In this document: positions 20,294 through 29,661 of the stretch, one piece after another
How positions within the stretch are numbered: position 1 is the stretch's first letter
Layout of the letters: every line of letters starts with the position of its first letter
DNA from: Anoxybacillus ayderensis
GTDB lineage: Bacteria > Bacillota > Bacilli > Bacillales > Anoxybacillaceae
Direction: 5' to 3'
NCBI RefSeq assembly: GCF_000833605.1
Contig: NZ_JXTG01000002.1
Coordinates: 1 to 64,000, forward strand
DNA: 64,000 bases
The notes under the pieces: model-generated
Database searches by the model: none
Seen by the model: only the letters and a program-made list of their open reading frames with translations
What the model was told of the DNA's origin: nothing
Translations under genes and position numbers: made by a program

Positions 20294-20329
20294 GAGGTTG
20301 GATAGGAAAAATATACAAGGAGGGTTAAA

Positions 20330-20509
20330 ATGGAGTTTCTATACCTAATTACTCTACCGATAATTGGTTCTTTATGGTTTTTAAATTTCACGATTTTTTT
20401 AAAAAGATTAAACAGTAATGAAAATACACACAATCAAACAATATTAGGTGTTCTGCTAACCTTTATCTTTATTTTTGTATTTGCGTACGGTTACTTGGCA
20501 ACACATTAA
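20330..20509 (+). CDS. Small membrane protein, 59 residues, two TM segments
   Basis: An ATG at 20330 has an excellent ribosome site (AAGGAGGG, 20318-20325) and opens 59 codons ending in TAA. The product begins MEFLYLITLPIIGSLWFLNF, a membrane segment of about 20 residues, then has a short polar part (KRLNSNENTHNQ) and a second membrane segment (about 37-55) ending in YLATH. No family is recognised. The gene is AT-rich. It lies between pheT and a MarR gene, directly behind a promoter and the 21-base repeat array, so it probably is a real accessory gene. Confidence 0.7.
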   Translation: MEFLYLITLPIIGSLWFLNFTIFLKRLNSNENTHNQTILGVLLTFIFIFVFAYGYLATH

Positions 20510-20535
20510 ATATTTCAACTTAGTGAAATGTTTAG

Positions 20536-20556
20536 CTTGTCGATTTTGTCGACAAG
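20536..20556 (+). other. Perfect hairpin downstream of the small membrane gene
   Basis: CTTGTCGA and TCGACAAG form an 8-bp stem around TTTTG. There is no T-run, so it may be a weak terminator or a 3' stabiliser. Confidence 0.5.
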
Positions 20557-20594
20557 TTGGACTGAATAGTTATTTTTAAGTAATTCATTAACCT

Positions 20595-20632
20595 GTGGTG
20601 TTAGTTGAGAGCTAGCGCTCAATTAGCACCAC
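20595..20632 (+). other. 15-bp RNA stem-loop
   Basis: Arms GTGGTGTTAGTTGAG and CTCAATTAGCACCAC pair completely in RNA, with two G-U pairs on one strand, around an 8-base loop. A short AT-rich stretch, not a full T-run, follows. It may be the terminator of the small membrane gene or a structured RNA of its own. Confidence 0.5.
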
Positions 20633-20710
20633 GCGGATTTTATGGAAATTTTTTAATATATTTTTACGATTGAATTAAAAAACAGAACCATATCACACAT
20701 CACTTCATCA

Positions 20711-20768
20711 TTGACCATTCCGTGTTTCATAGTTATATTATTAAATAGTTAAATAATTGAACTATTTA
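20711..20768 (+). promoter_or_regulatory. Promoter and operator of the marR-mmpL pair
   Basis: TTGACC (20711-20716) and TATATT (20734-20739) are 17 bases apart. Right behind them is an inverted repeat TAAATAGTT (20742-20750) and AACTATTTA (20760-20768), with a 9-base spacer. This is a good candidate for autorepression by the MarR protein. Confidence 0.7.
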
Positions 20769-20786
20769 GATAGGAGGCATCGAGCA

Positions 20787-21233
20787 GTGGAGCGAAGCAT
20801 ACAACAATTGATTGAGCGCTATTTATCCGTTTCGTTTCTCGTGAATAAGCGAGGGGCGGCGCTGATGAAATGTGAGTTAGATGATGTGACGCACGATCAA
20901 TATTATGTATTGCGCCACATATATAAGCGAGGGGTGTGCACATCAACGGAATTGGCGGACGTGTTTGCGGTGAATAAAAGCGCCATTACCGCGATGACAA
21001 ATCGTCTTGTTGAGAAAGGAATGATTGAACGAGGGAGAGGGGAAGATGATCGTCGTATTATTGCGCTTTCGCTGACGGAAAAGGGAAGGAAATGGCTTGA
21101 AGAAACAGAACAAAATGTGTATGAACTTGTGGAAGCAATTATGACGAAACTTTCACATGAAGAAATTGAACAGTTTATTCAAACGTATGAAAAGCTAGCG
21201 ATGATTTTACAAGAAATGGGGGAAAGCAAATGA
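20787..21233 (+). CDS. MarR-family transcriptional regulator
   Basis: A 148-residue winged-helix regulator. The HTH and wing are at about 45-105 (TSTELADVFAVNKSAITAMTN, then RGEDDRRIIALSLTEKG, the DxR wing motif). Outer helices form the dimer. The GTG at 20787 follows TAGGAGGC; an in-frame TTG at 20757 lies in the operator. It overlaps the exporter gene by 4 bases (ATGA), so it probably represses its own operon and is released by a ligand or drug. Confidence 0.93.
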   Translation: MERSIQQLIERYLSVSFLVNKRGAALMKCELDDVTHDQYYVLRHIYKRGVCTSTELADVFAVNKSAITAMTNRLVEKGMIERGRGEDDRRIIALSLTEKGRKWLEETEQNVYELVEAIMTKLSHEEIEQFIQTYEKLAMILQEMGESK

Positions 21234-24200
21234 AAGCGATCATTCGCGGAAAGTGGGCCGTTTTGCTTCTTTGGATGTTAGCAGCCGTCGTACTGATGAT
21301 GACTGCACCGAATATGGGGGAACTTGTGCGCGAAAAGGGGCAAATTACCGTTCCAGACGGCTATTCGTCTTCGCTTGCTAGCGAGCTACTAAAAGAAGTA
21401 CAAAAACAAGAAAAGAAAGAAGGGGAAATGAGCGCTGTTCTCGTATTTCATCGAAAAGATCGATTGCAAGAAAAGGACTGGAAAGAAATCGAGAAAGCTG
21501 TAGAGCAACTGCAGGCGAAAAAAGAATCGCTCGGTTTAATACAAATCGTTTCACCGCTTGATGACAGCTCGCTAAAAGAAAAGCTCGTTTCAAAAGATGA
21601 AACAACGGCACTGATTTCGCTTCAATTAGAACGAAACAAACGTACAGCCAAAGAAATAAGCACAGCGCTTTATGAGGCGATCGAGCATATTGATGTGCCG
21701 CACTATTACACAGGTAGTTGGATGATCGATGAAGATGTCGTGCAAAGTTCACAAGAAGGGTTGAAAAAAACAGAAGGCATTACCGTTGTTTTTATTTTAG
21801 TTGTTTTATTTCTTGTGTTCCGTTCGCTCGTTGCTCCGTTTGTACCGTTGTTAACGGTCGGATTGACGTATGTTGTGTCGCAATCGATTGTCGCCTTTCT
21901 CGTTGACCGCGTCGATTTTCCGCTTTCTACATTTACGCAAACGTTTTTAGTTGCCGTTTTATTCGGAATCGGAACAGACTATTGCATTTTACTGCTTAGC
22001 CGTTTTAAAGAAGAACTAGCGAAACGAGAAGATCGAATAGAAGCGATTATTGCGACATATAAAACAGCAGGAAAAACGGTGATTTTTAGCGGACTGGCGG
22101 TGATGATCGGCTTTGCATCGATTGGATTATCGACGTTTAAATTATATCAATCCGCCTCAGCCGTCGCAGTTGGCGTCATTGTGTTACTTGTTGCGCTTGT
22201 TACGCTTGTGCCGTTTTTTATGGCTACACTTGGCGAAAAGTTGTTTTGGCCGATGAAAGGTGCGCTTGAACATAAACCGAGTAAATTATGGGATGTGGCA
22301 GGTCGCTTTTCTTTCGCACGACCACTATGGGCTCTTGTGATCGTAGCTATCATTACGTTGCCGATTTTATTTACGTATGACGGCAAACTTTCTTTTAACT
22401 CAATGGCGGAAATTGGCGATCGTTATCCTTCCGTCAAAGCGTTTAACATTATTTCTTCTCACTTTAGCGAAGGGGAAGCGATGCCGACGAAAATCGTCAT
22501 GAAAAATGATGAAGCGATGGATGACGAGCAATATTACTATTTAATAGAAAAAATTAGCCGTGAAGTGGCAAATATTGATGGTGTGGATGCTGTTCGTTCG
22601 GTGACGCGTCCGCTTGGAGAGCCGATCGATCAATTGTTTGTGACAAAACAAGCGGAACAGTTAAAAGATGGATTAGGAAAAGGAGCAGACGGCATCGGAC
22701 AAATTCGTTCCGGTTTAAGCGAAGCGAGCAACGAAATGGTGAAGTCAGCCCCGAAACTAGAGCAGGCGACGGGCGGCATTCGTGAACTCGTCAACGGAAC
22801 GACGAAGTTGAAAACGGGAATGAACGATTTACAACAAGCATTGAAGCAATTAGAAGATGGCGTGCGAAGCGGAGCGCTCGGTGCAGCTGATTTAGAAAAA
22901 GGATTGCAGACGATACAAACGAATATGAAAAAGCTGCATGATGGAGCGAATGAATTGCGAAACGGATATGAGCAAGCAACGGGCGGGTTGCGTCAACTAA
23001 GCGAACAATATAAACAAATGGAAGCAGGACTTACTGCGATTTCGAAACAATTGCCACTTCTTTCTCAGTCGCTGAATCGCGTGGAAGAACGGCATGCGAG
23101 TTTGCGTGAAGATGCGGAGTATGCATATGTGAAGCAAGCGATTGAACAAATCAGTGTGCAAATGAATACACTCTCTCATGCGTTTGTCCAAGTGAATGAT
23201 GCGCTACAACGGATTCAGCTCGGTTTGCAGCAGGCGAATGAATCGTTTGCGACAGTAACAAATGGACAAAAAGCACTCATGAATGGAATGGATGAAGTCA
23301 TCGTTGGACTTAGAAAGCTTCGCTTAGGATTAGAGCAAGCGGCAGATGGGCAAGGACAAATTGTTCAACGACTGCCAGAAGTGACAAATGGACTAGCGAA
23401 AGTAAATGAAGGACAACAGCAATTGCTTACAGGTTTTTCACAACTCAATGGTCAAATAGATCAACTCATCTCAGGATTAAATCAAAGCGTCGATGGATTG
23501 AGACAAGTAGAAAATGGATTACAGTCCGCAAAACAGTACGTTTCTAACTTAGCGAATGCGCCAGATGAAGAAATGGCAGGGTGGTATATGCCACCACAAT
23601 TGTTGACGAGCAAGGAATTTGCGCAGGCGAAGGAAGCGTATATGTCGAAAGACGGAAAAGTAGTGACGTTCGACATTGTTTTTTCGTCCAATCCATATGA
23701 AACGGAAACGATGGAAAAAATCGCAGAAGTGAAAGAAGCGATCGCTCGGGCGGTGAACGGTACGAAACTTGAGCATGCGAAAGTAGGCGTTGGTGGCGTG
23801 ACAAGCATATACTCAGATTTACGCGACATTTCTGCTGACGATTATGCGCGCACGTCATTATTTATGCTTATAGGTATTGCGATCATTTTAATTGTTCTCC
23901 TTCGTTCGTTTATTATGCCTGCGTACTTAATGTTATCGCTTATTTTAACGTATTATACGTCGATGGCATTCACTGAACTTGTATTTGTCAATATGCTTGG
24001 CTATGAAGGGGTGAACTGGGCTGTTCCGTTTTTTGCGTTCGTTATTTTAATGGCCCTTGGCATTGACTATAGCATTTTCTTAATGGACCGCTTTAATGAA
24101 TATCGCGACAAAAACGTTCAAGAAGCGATGCTTGAAGCGATGCGTCACATGGGAACAGTCATTATTTCCGCAGCGGTCATTTTAGGAGGAACGTTTGCGG

Positions 24201-24352
24201 CGATGTATCCATCGGGTGTGCTATCACTCTTGCAAATTGCGACGATTATTTTAACAGGCCTTTTCTTATATGCGCTGATCGTTTTGCCGTTATTTATTCC
24301 GGTGATGGCGAAAACGTTTGGACGGGCGAATTGGTGGCCATTTATGAAGTAA
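21230..24352 (+). CDS. MMPL/RND-family membrane exporter
   Basis: A 1040-residue transporter of the MMPL branch of the RND superfamily, similar to B. subtilis YdfJ/YdgH. It has one N-terminal TM, then two six-TM bundles at about 185-370 and 870-1035. Each has the proton-relay motif: GIGTDYCILLLSRF and GIDYSIFLMDRF. Between them an extracellular part (about 470-770) is built of helical repeats with a G at regular steps (LEQATGGIRELVNGTTKLKTG type), like YhgE/Pip proteins. It probably exports a lipid or amphipathic toxic compound. Translation is coupled to the MarR gene. The substrate cannot be told. Confidence 0.9.
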   Translation: MKAIIRGKWAVLLLWMLAAVVLMMTAPNMGELVREKGQITVPDGYSSSLASELLKEVQKQEKKEGEMSAVLVFHRKDRLQEKDWKEIEKAVEQLQAKKESLGLIQIVSPLDDSSLKEKLVSKDETTALISLQLERNKRTAKEISTALYEAIEHIDVPHYYTGSWMIDEDVVQSSQEGLKKTEGITVVFILVVLFLVFRSLVAPFVPLLTVGLTYVVSQSIVAFLVDRVDFPLSTFTQTFLVAVLFGIGTDYCILLLSRFKEELAKREDRIEAIIATYKTAGKTVIFSGLAVMIGFASIGLSTFKLYQSASAVAVGVIVLLVALVTLVPFFMATLGEKLFWPMKGALEHKPSKLWDVAGRFSFARPLWALVIVAIITLPILFTYDGKLSFNSMAEIGDRYPSVKAFNIISSHFSEGEAMPTKIVMKNDEAMDDEQYYYLIEKISREVANIDGVDAVRSVTRPLGEPIDQLFVTKQAEQLKDGLGKGADGIGQIRSGLSEASNEMVKSAPKLEQATGGIRELVNGTTKLKTGMNDLQQALKQLEDGVRSGALGAADLEKGLQTIQTNMKKLHDGANELRNGYEQATGGLRQLSEQYKQMEAGLTAISKQLPLLSQSLNRVEERHASLREDAEYAYVKQAIEQISVQMNTLSHAFVQVNDALQRIQLGLQQANESFATVTNGQKALMNGMDEVIVGLRKLRLGLEQAADGQGQIVQRLPEVTNGLAKVNEGQQQLLTGFSQLNGQIDQLISGLNQSVDGLRQVENGLQSAKQYVSNLANAPDEEMAGWYMPPQLLTSKEFAQAKEAYMSKDGKVVTFDIVFSSNPYETETMEKIAEVKEAIARAVNGTKLEHAKVGVGGVTSIYSDLRDISADDYARTSLFMLIGIAIILIVLLRSFIMPAYLMLSLILTYYTSMAFTELVFVNMLGYEGVNWAVPFFAFVILMALGIDYSIFLMDRFNEYRDKNVQEAMLEAMRHMGTVIISAAVILGGTFAAMYPSGVLSLLQIATIILTGLFLYALIVLPLFIPVMAKTFGRANWWPFMK

Positions 24353-24353
24353 G

Positions 24354-24379
24354 AGCGGGTGTCGATGCCCGCTTTTTTT
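24354..24379 (+). terminator. Terminator after the MMPL gene
   Basis: Arms GCGGG (24355-24359) and CCCGC (24368-24372) are followed by seven T. Confidence 0.85.
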
Positions 24380-24380
24380 G

Positions 24381-24389
24381 TGATATAAT
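24381..24389 (+). promoter_or_regulatory. Extended -10 promoter upstream of the IS-like remnant and zapA
   Basis: TGATATAAT is a TGn-extended -10 element. Transcription from here would pass through a 24-codon frame and the IS-like remnant before reaching zapA. Confidence 0.5.
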
Positions 24390-24428
24390 GTAAAAAAATA
24401 GTTTCTGGAATGAAACGAAGTGAGAAAA

Positions 24429-24503
24429 ATGAATATGTCTGAACTAAACGATTGGATTTTTTCACGCAAAGGAAATGTGGAACGAGATATGTTACATCGT
24501 TGA
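24429..24503 (+). CDS. Possible 24-residue peptide
   Basis: An ATG at 24429 opens MNMSELNDWIFSRKGNVERD and four more residues, ending in TGA. GAAGTGAG lies 8 bases before it, and a promoter is just upstream. The frame stops exactly where the IS-like remnant starts, so it may be the broken 5' end of a longer gene. No family is recognised. Confidence 0.3.
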   Translation: MNMSELNDWIFSRKGNVERDMLHR

Positions 24504-24504
24504 A

Positions 24505-24645
24505 GAAACAACAAAAGCATGACTTTTGTTGTTGGGCAGCTGTCAACCTGCCCTGATGCAACCCCAAATGAAGGAAGGAGGACACCGTCCGCTTGCACTT
24601 CTGGGGAGTTGCAAGCCCACGACTTTAGTCGTTGGGTAGTTGATA
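24505..24645 (+). mobile_element. IS200/IS605-type right-end (omegaRNA-like) remnant
   Basis: A stretch rich in nested stems and unlike its flanks. An 11-bp hairpin AACAACAAAAG/CTTTTGTTGTT (24507-24533) is followed by GGGCAG/CTGCCC (24534-24553). GCAACCCC can pair with GGGGAGTTGC, and the stretch ends in GCCCACGACTTTAGTCGTTG with GGTAGTTGA. That last hairpin plus GTAGTTGA is the usual right end of IS200/IS605/IS1341 elements, which in TnpB systems is also the guide-RNA scaffold. No tnpA or tnpB is present, so this is a solo end or a small non-autonomous element. The call is from memory of such ends, not from a search. Confidence 0.6.
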
Positions 24646-24700
24646 TATCTGCAAATCGTGGTAAGATAAAAGGTAGAATTTTGCCGAAACGGGAGATCGG

Positions 24701-24994
24701 ATGAATGGGGGAAACGGTTTGAAGGAGCAGCAAAAAACGCGCATTACAGTAGATATATACGGGCAACAATATTCGATCGTCGGAACAGAAAGTTCAAGTC
24801 ACATTCGTCTCGTTGCGTCAATTGTTGATGATAAAATGCGTGAAATTAGTGCGAAAAATCCGACGCTTGATACGAGTAAGCTCGCCGTACTAACGGCTGT
24901 CAATATCGTTCATGAATATATTAAACTAAAAGATGAATACGATCGTCTTTTGCGAAAAATGAATAAAGAAAAGGATGATGACAGCGATGATTGA
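24701..24994 (+). CDS. zapA: Cell division protein ZapA
   Basis: A small protein that bundles FtsZ filaments at the division ring. The 97 residues hold the ZapA core [14 protein letters not shown], then VDDKMREI and [23 protein letters not shown], a C-terminal coiled coil for tetramers. The ATG at 24701 has GGGAG before it; an in-frame TTG at 24719 after GGGGGAAACGG would give a length closer to B. subtilis. The gene overlaps cvpA by 8 bases. The gene order zapA-cvpA-polX-mutS2 is that of B. subtilis. Confidence 0.93.
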   Translation: MNGGNGLKEQQKTRITVDIYGQQYSIVGTESSSHIRLVASIVDDKMREISAKNPTLDTSKLAVLTAVNIVHEYIKLKDEYDRLLRKMNKEKDDDSDD

Positions 24995-25526
24995 TTTGTT
25001 CATTTGTTTCATCCTTCTCATGGGACTAATGATTGGATTGAAACGAGGATTTATTTTGCAATTTATTCATATGACAGGTTTTTTTATCGCGTTTATCGTT
25101 GCGTATAAATATTACGACCAACTAGCGCCGCGGCTGAAGTTGTGGGTGCCGTATCCGAGCTTCGGCGACGGTGAGACGATGAAATTGCTCATTGAAAGCA
25201 CAAATTTAGATGAAGCATATTATCGTGCGATTGCATTTGCTTTGTTGTTTTTTGTTACGAAAATCGTGATGCAAATGATCGGTTCAATGTTAGATTTCGT
25301 CGCACAGTTGCCGCTTCTAAAAAGCGTAAACCGTTGGGCAGGCGGGGCGCTTGGATTTATGGAAGTGTATTTGCTTTTATTCGTGCTTTTATACGTGAGT
25401 GCCCTTGTTCCTGTGTCTGCCATTCAACAACCGCTCCACGACTCATTGATCGCTAGTTTGATCGTCAAACATACACCGATTTTATCCGACTTTGTGAAGC
25501 ATATGCTCGTGCAATATATGGCGTAA
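24987..25526 (+). CDS. yshB: CvpA-family membrane protein (YshB)
   Basis: A 179-residue membrane protein with four TM segments (about 3-22, 27-45, 72-100 and 112-140), of the CvpA family, named after colicin V production; its role in Bacillus is unclear. The start ATG at 24987 ([21 protein letters not shown]) follows AAGGATG and overlaps the end of zapA; an in-frame ATG at 24975 lies in that ribosome site. It ends at a terminator. Confidence 0.88.
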   Translation: MIDLFICFILLMGLMIGLKRGFILQFIHMTGFFIAFIVAYKYYDQLAPRLKLWVPYPSFGDGETMKLLIESTNLDEAYYRAIAFALLFFVTKIVMQMIGSMLDFVAQLPLLKSVNRWAGGALGFMEVYLLLFVLLYVSALVPVSAIQQPLHDSLIASLIVKHTPILSDFVKHMLVQYMA

Positions 25527-25554
25527 AAACTTCTCCGTTTGAGAGAAGTTTTTT
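25526..25554 (+). terminator. Terminator after yshB
   Basis: Arms ACTTCTC and GAGAAGT are followed by six T. polX starts 20 bases later, so readthrough may be used. Confidence 0.75.
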
Positions 25555-25575
25555 CGTCGAAAGGAAGGGAATAAA

Positions 25576-27285
25576 ATGGAAAAAAGTAAAAAAGAAGCGA
25601 TTCGTTTGCTTGAAACAATCGCTTTATATATGGAGATCAAAGGAGAAAATCCGTTTAAAGTGTCCGCCTTTCGCAAAGCAGCTTCAGCGTTAGAACGAGA
25701 TGAACGCGCCTTAACACATATTGCTGATTTTACATCGATTGCAGGCATTGGGAAAGGAACCGCGGCCGTTTTACAACAATGGCTGCAGACAGGGACGAGC
25801 GATGTGCTTGAACAGTTAAAAAAAGAAATTCCTGAAGGATTGTTTCCGCTTTTAAAATTGCCGGGACTTGGCGGGAAAAAAATTGCTAAGCTGTATCATG
25901 AGCTACGTGTGACCGATATCGAAACATTAAAAGAGGCATGTTTAGCTCAACGAGTGCGACAATTAAGCGGTTTCGGCGCAAAAACAGAAGAAAACATTTT
26001 AGCCGCACTCGCTAATCTCTATGCGCGTCCTGAGCGGTTGCCGATTGCATTCATGCTTGAAGTGGCTTTAGATGTCGAACGTCAGCTTGCGAAGATGGAA
26101 GGGATTGTTCAGTTTTCGCGCGCGGGCAGTTTGCGCCGTGTATGCGAGACGATAAAAGATTTAGATTTTATTATTGCAACAAACGATCATTCGCGTGTTC
26201 GTGAGCAGTTGTTGCAACTTGAACATATTCATGACGTTGTTGCAAACGGTGACACGAAAGTATCGTTGCAGTTAAAGTATGAGTATGTTGTCAATGTTGA
26301 TTTCCGCATCGTTTCTCCTGAACATTTTGCTACGACGCTTCATCATTTTACTGGTTCAAAAGATCATAACGTGCGCATGCGTCAGTTAGCGAAAGAACGT
26401 GGTGAAAAAATTAGCGAGTACGGTGTGGAGCATATACAAACAGGTGAAGTGAAAACGTTTGCGACAGAAGAGCAATTTTTTGCTCATTTTCATTTGCCGT
26501 TTATTCCTCCAGAACTGCGTGAAAGTGGACAAGAAGTCGATGAATATGACGGGACGCCGCTCCTTTCGTTAGCCGATATACGCGGCGATTTACATATGCA
26601 TACGACATGGAGCGACGGTGCGTTTTCGATTGAACAAATGGCGGAAGCATGCCGGAAAAAAGGGTATCGTTATATGGCGATTACCGATCATTCGCAGTTT
26701 TTAAAAGTAGCCAATGGGTTAACTGTCGAACGATTAAAACGGCAACAAGAAGAAATTGCTCGCCTGAACGAACAATACGATGACTTTGTTATTTTATCTG
26801 GCATTGAAATGGATATTTTACCAGATGGAACGTTAGATTTTTCTGATGATATATTACAAACCGTTGACTTTGTCATCGCTTCCATTCATTCCGCTTTTTC
26901 ACAACGAGAAGAAACGATAATGAAACGTCTAAAAGAAGCGCTAATGAATCCATATGTTCATATGATTGCTCATCCGACTGGACGGTTAATTGGCGAGCGA
27001 AGCGGATACGCTGTAAACATAGATGAATTGTTACAGCTTGCGAAAGAAACAAATACGGTGCTAGAACTAAATGCAAATCCACATCGCCTCGATTTAACGT
27101 ACACCTATTTACAAAAAGCGCAGCAACTTGGTGTTAAAATTGCGATTAACACAGATGCGCACAATATTCGTATGCTTGATGATATGGAACTCGGTGTTGC
27201 ATTCGCACGGAAAGGATGGATTCGAAAAGAGACGGTCATTAATACATGGGATGTCGACCAACTCATGTCTTTTTTACGAAAATAA
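25576..27285 (+). CDS. polX: DNA polymerase/3'-5' exonuclease PolX
   Basis: A bacterial family X DNA polymerase for gap filling in base-excision repair. The N-terminal part (about 1-315) has HhH motifs ([17 protein letters not shown]) and the polymerase acidic residues in KDLDFIIAT and VNVDFRIV. The C-terminal PHP domain (about 335-569) carries exonuclease and AP-endonuclease activity with metal ligands in [11 protein letters not shown] (His340 and His342) and ITDHS. AAGGAAGGG precedes the start. mutS2 follows after 19 bases. Confidence 0.95.
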   Translation: MEKSKKEAIRLLETIALYMEIKGENPFKVSAFRKAASALERDERALTHIADFTSIAGIGKGTAAVLQQWLQTGTSDVLEQLKKEIPEGLFPLLKLPGLGGKKIAKLYHELRVTDIETLKEACLAQRVRQLSGFGAKTEENILAALANLYARPERLPIAFMLEVALDVERQLAKMEGIVQFSRAGSLRRVCETIKDLDFIIATNDHSRVREQLLQLEHIHDVVANGDTKVSLQLKYEYVVNVDFRIVSPEHFATTLHHFTGSKDHNVRMRQLAKERGEKISEYGVEHIQTGEVKTFATEEQFFAHFHLPFIPPELRESGQEVDEYDGTPLLSLADIRGDLHMHTTWSDGAFSIEQMAEACRKKGYRYMAITDHSQFLKVANGLTVERLKRQQEEIARLNEQYDDFVILSGIEMDILPDGTLDFSDDILQTVDFVIASIHSAFSQREETIMKRLKEALMNPYVHMIAHPTGRLIGERSGYAVNIDELLQLAKETNTVLELNANPHRLDLTYTYLQKAQQLGVKIAINTDAHNIRMLDDMELGVAFARKGWIRKETVINTWDVDQLMSFLRK

Positions 27286-27304
27286 ACAGCAGGAGGGTTA
27301 CTCG

Positions 27305-29650
27305 GTGCACGTGAAAACGTTACACATTGTTGAGTTTGATAAAGTAAAAGCACAACTTGCGGAATATGCGTCTTCCTCATTAGGAAAAGAAAAAGTTGTA
27401 GCGCTTATGCCGTCATCACATGTTGAAGAAGTTGTGCGTTGGCAAGAAGAAACAGATGAAGCGGCAACGGTTCTTCGTTTGCGCGGTCACGTTCCGTTAG
27501 GTGGTATATTTGATGTACGCCCACAAACGAAGCGTGCGAGCATCGGGGGAACGCTTAGCCCACATGAACTTCTCGATATCGCAAGCACGATGCGAGCGGC
27601 AAGGCAGTTGAGAAAATTTTTAGAAGGGACGGAGGCAGAGCTTCCGCATATGATGGCATATGCCGAGCGAATCGTCCCCCTCGTTGAGCTTGAGCAACAT
27701 ATATATCGCTGTATTGATGAAAGCGGGGAAGTGCTTGATGAAGCAAGTGATCGGCTTCGTTCGTTGCGCCACCAACTACGCACGATTGAAGGGCGAGTGC
27801 GCGATAAGTTAGAAAGTATTATTCGCTCATCATCCGCTCAAAAAACATTGTCTGATGCGATTATTACGATTCGTAACGATCGGTACGTCATTCCAGTCAA
27901 GCAAGAATATCGCCATACGTATGGTGGCATTGTACACGATCAGTCTTCATCGGGCGCGACGTTATTTATTGAACCGCAATCAGTTGTAGAATTAAACAAT
28001 GAACTGCAACAATTGCGTGTAAAAGAAAAGCAAGAAATTGAACGGATTTTAAGTGAATTATCTGCCTCTGTGGGAGAGCAGGCGACAACGATTATTGAAA
28101 ACGTTGCATTGCTCGCACATCTTGACTTTTTGTTCGCTAAGGCAAAATATGCTAAAGTGATCAAAGCAACAAAGCCAGCGATCAATGAGCGTGGATATAT
28201 TCGCCTCATTCAAGCTCGTCATCCGCTTATTCCACCTGATCAAGTCGTTCCAAACGATATTGAACTAGGAAACGACTACACGACAATGGTAATTACAGGA
28301 CCGAATACCGGGGGGAAAACGGTCACGTTAAAAACGATTGGCTTGTTTACCATCATGGCGCAAGCTGGATTGCAAGTACCAGCGTTAGACGGATCGCAAC
28401 TAGCCGTATTTCGTTCGGTGTATGCTGATATTGGAGATGAGCAATCGATTGAACAAAGTTTAAGTACGTTTTCTTCTCATATGGTCAATATTGTTGAGAT
28501 TTTAAAACAAGTGGACGAGCATAGCCTCGTTTTATTTGATGAGCTTGGTGCAGGAACGGATCCACAAGAAGGTGCAGCATTAGCCATTGCTATTTTAGAT
28601 GAAGTGCATAACCGTGGCGCCCGCGTCGTAGCGACAACACACTATCCTGAATTAAAAGCATACGGCTATAATCGTCGTGGTGTGATGAATGCAAGCGTTG
28701 AATTTGACATCGAAACGTTAAGTCCGACGTATAAACTATTGATCGGTATTCCCGGTCGAAGCAATGCGCTTGATATTTCTCGTCGGCTCGGATTAGATGA
28801 ACATATTATTGCGCGCGCACGCACGTATATTAGTGCGGAAAACAATGAAGTCGAAAATATGATTGCTTCTCTAGAGCAAAGTAAAAAGCGGGCAGAAGAA
28901 GAGTGGGAGCGAGCAGAAAAACTTCGTCAAGAAGCGGAACAGTTGCGAAACGAATTAGAAAAGCAGTGGAACGAATGGCATGAACAACGTGATCGTTTGC
29001 TAGAAAAAGCGAAAGAAGAAGCAGAACTGATTGTGAAAAGAGCGATGAAAACCGCAGAAGAAGTCATTCAAAACCTTCGCGAGATGCAAAAACAACAAGC
29101 GGTCGCGATGAAAGAACATGAACTCATCGATGCGCGTAAAAAGCTAGAAGAAGCTATACCACAAATCGACACGAAAAAGAAAAAGCGAGTGCAGAAAGAA
29201 AAGCAACCTTTACAACCTGGTGATGAAGTGAAAGTCACCCACCTCAATCAAAAAGGGCAGTTGATTGAGAAAGTATCCGACAAAGAGTGGCTTGTGCAAA
29301 TCGGTATTTTAAAAATGAAAGTGGATGAAGAAAATTTGCAGTATGTAAGCAGTCCAACGCCAATGGAGACAAAGCCGATTGCGACGGTGAAAGGACGCGA
29401 TTATCACGTTCCGCTTGAGCTAGATTTGCGTGGTGAACGATATGAAGATGCGTTGCTTCGCGTTGAAAAGTATATTGATGACGCAGTATTAGCAGGGTAC
29501 CCACGCGTGTCCATTATTCACGGAAAAGGAACAGGCGCACTTCGAAAAGGGGTGCAACAATATTTACAAAATCATCGTTCGGTGAAAAGCATTCGGTTTG
29601 GTGAAGCGACTGAAGGGGGAACAGGCGTCACCATTGTCGAATTACGATGA
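27305..29650 (+). CDS. mutS2: Endonuclease/ribosome-rescue ATPase MutS2
   Basis: A MutS-family ATPase lacking the mismatch-binding domain; it acts against homologous recombination or, in B. subtilis, on collided ribosomes. The GTG at 27305 follows AGGAGGG by 7 bases and gives 781 residues, the family length; the frame is open further back into polX but without a site. Walker A GPNTGGKT is at about 332-339, Walker [14 protein letters not shown] and then a coiled coil (about 515-620). The C-terminal Smr nuclease domain has [12 protein letters not shown] and [11 protein letters not shown]. Confidence 0.96.
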   Translation: MHVKTLHIVEFDKVKAQLAEYASSSLGKEKVVALMPSSHVEEVVRWQEETDEAATVLRLRGHVPLGGIFDVRPQTKRASIGGTLSPHELLDIASTMRAARQLRKFLEGTEAELPHMMAYAERIVPLVELEQHIYRCIDESGEVLDEASDRLRSLRHQLRTIEGRVRDKLESIIRSSSAQKTLSDAIITIRNDRYVIPVKQEYRHTYGGIVHDQSSSGATLFIEPQSVVELNNELQQLRVKEKQEIERILSELSASVGEQATTIIENVALLAHLDFLFAKAKYAKVIKATKPAINERGYIRLIQARHPLIPPDQVVPNDIELGNDYTTMVITGPNTGGKTVTLKTIGLFTIMAQAGLQVPALDGSQLAVFRSVYADIGDEQSIEQSLSTFSSHMVNIVEILKQVDEHSLVLFDELGAGTDPQEGAALAIAILDEVHNRGARVVATTHYPELKAYGYNRRGVMNASVEFDIETLSPTYKLLIGIPGRSNALDISRRLGLDEHIIARARTYISAENNEVENMIASLEQSKKRAEEEWERAEKLRQEAEQLRNELEKQWNEWHEQRDRLLEKAKEEAELIVKRAMKTAEEVIQNLREMQKQQAVAMKEHELIDARKKLEEAIPQIDTKKKKRVQKEKQPLQPGDEVKVTHLNQKGQLIEKVSDKEWLVQIGILKMKVDEENLQYVSSPTPMETKPIATVKGRDYHVPLELDLRGERYEDALLRVEKYIDDAVLAGYPRVSIIHGKGTGALRKGVQQYLQNHRSVKSIRFGEATEGGTGVTIVELR

Positions 29651-29661
29651 CAGGAGGAACT

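Noticed and set aside
23482-23829. Reverse-strand frame of 115 codons within the MMPL gene
   Set aside because: It is a shadow of a conserved membrane protein gene and has no start signal or recognisable motif.
24519-24704. Forward frame of 61 codons over the IS-like remnant
   Set aside because: It consists of the structured right-end sequence read through; it has no ribosome site and overlaps the zapA start.
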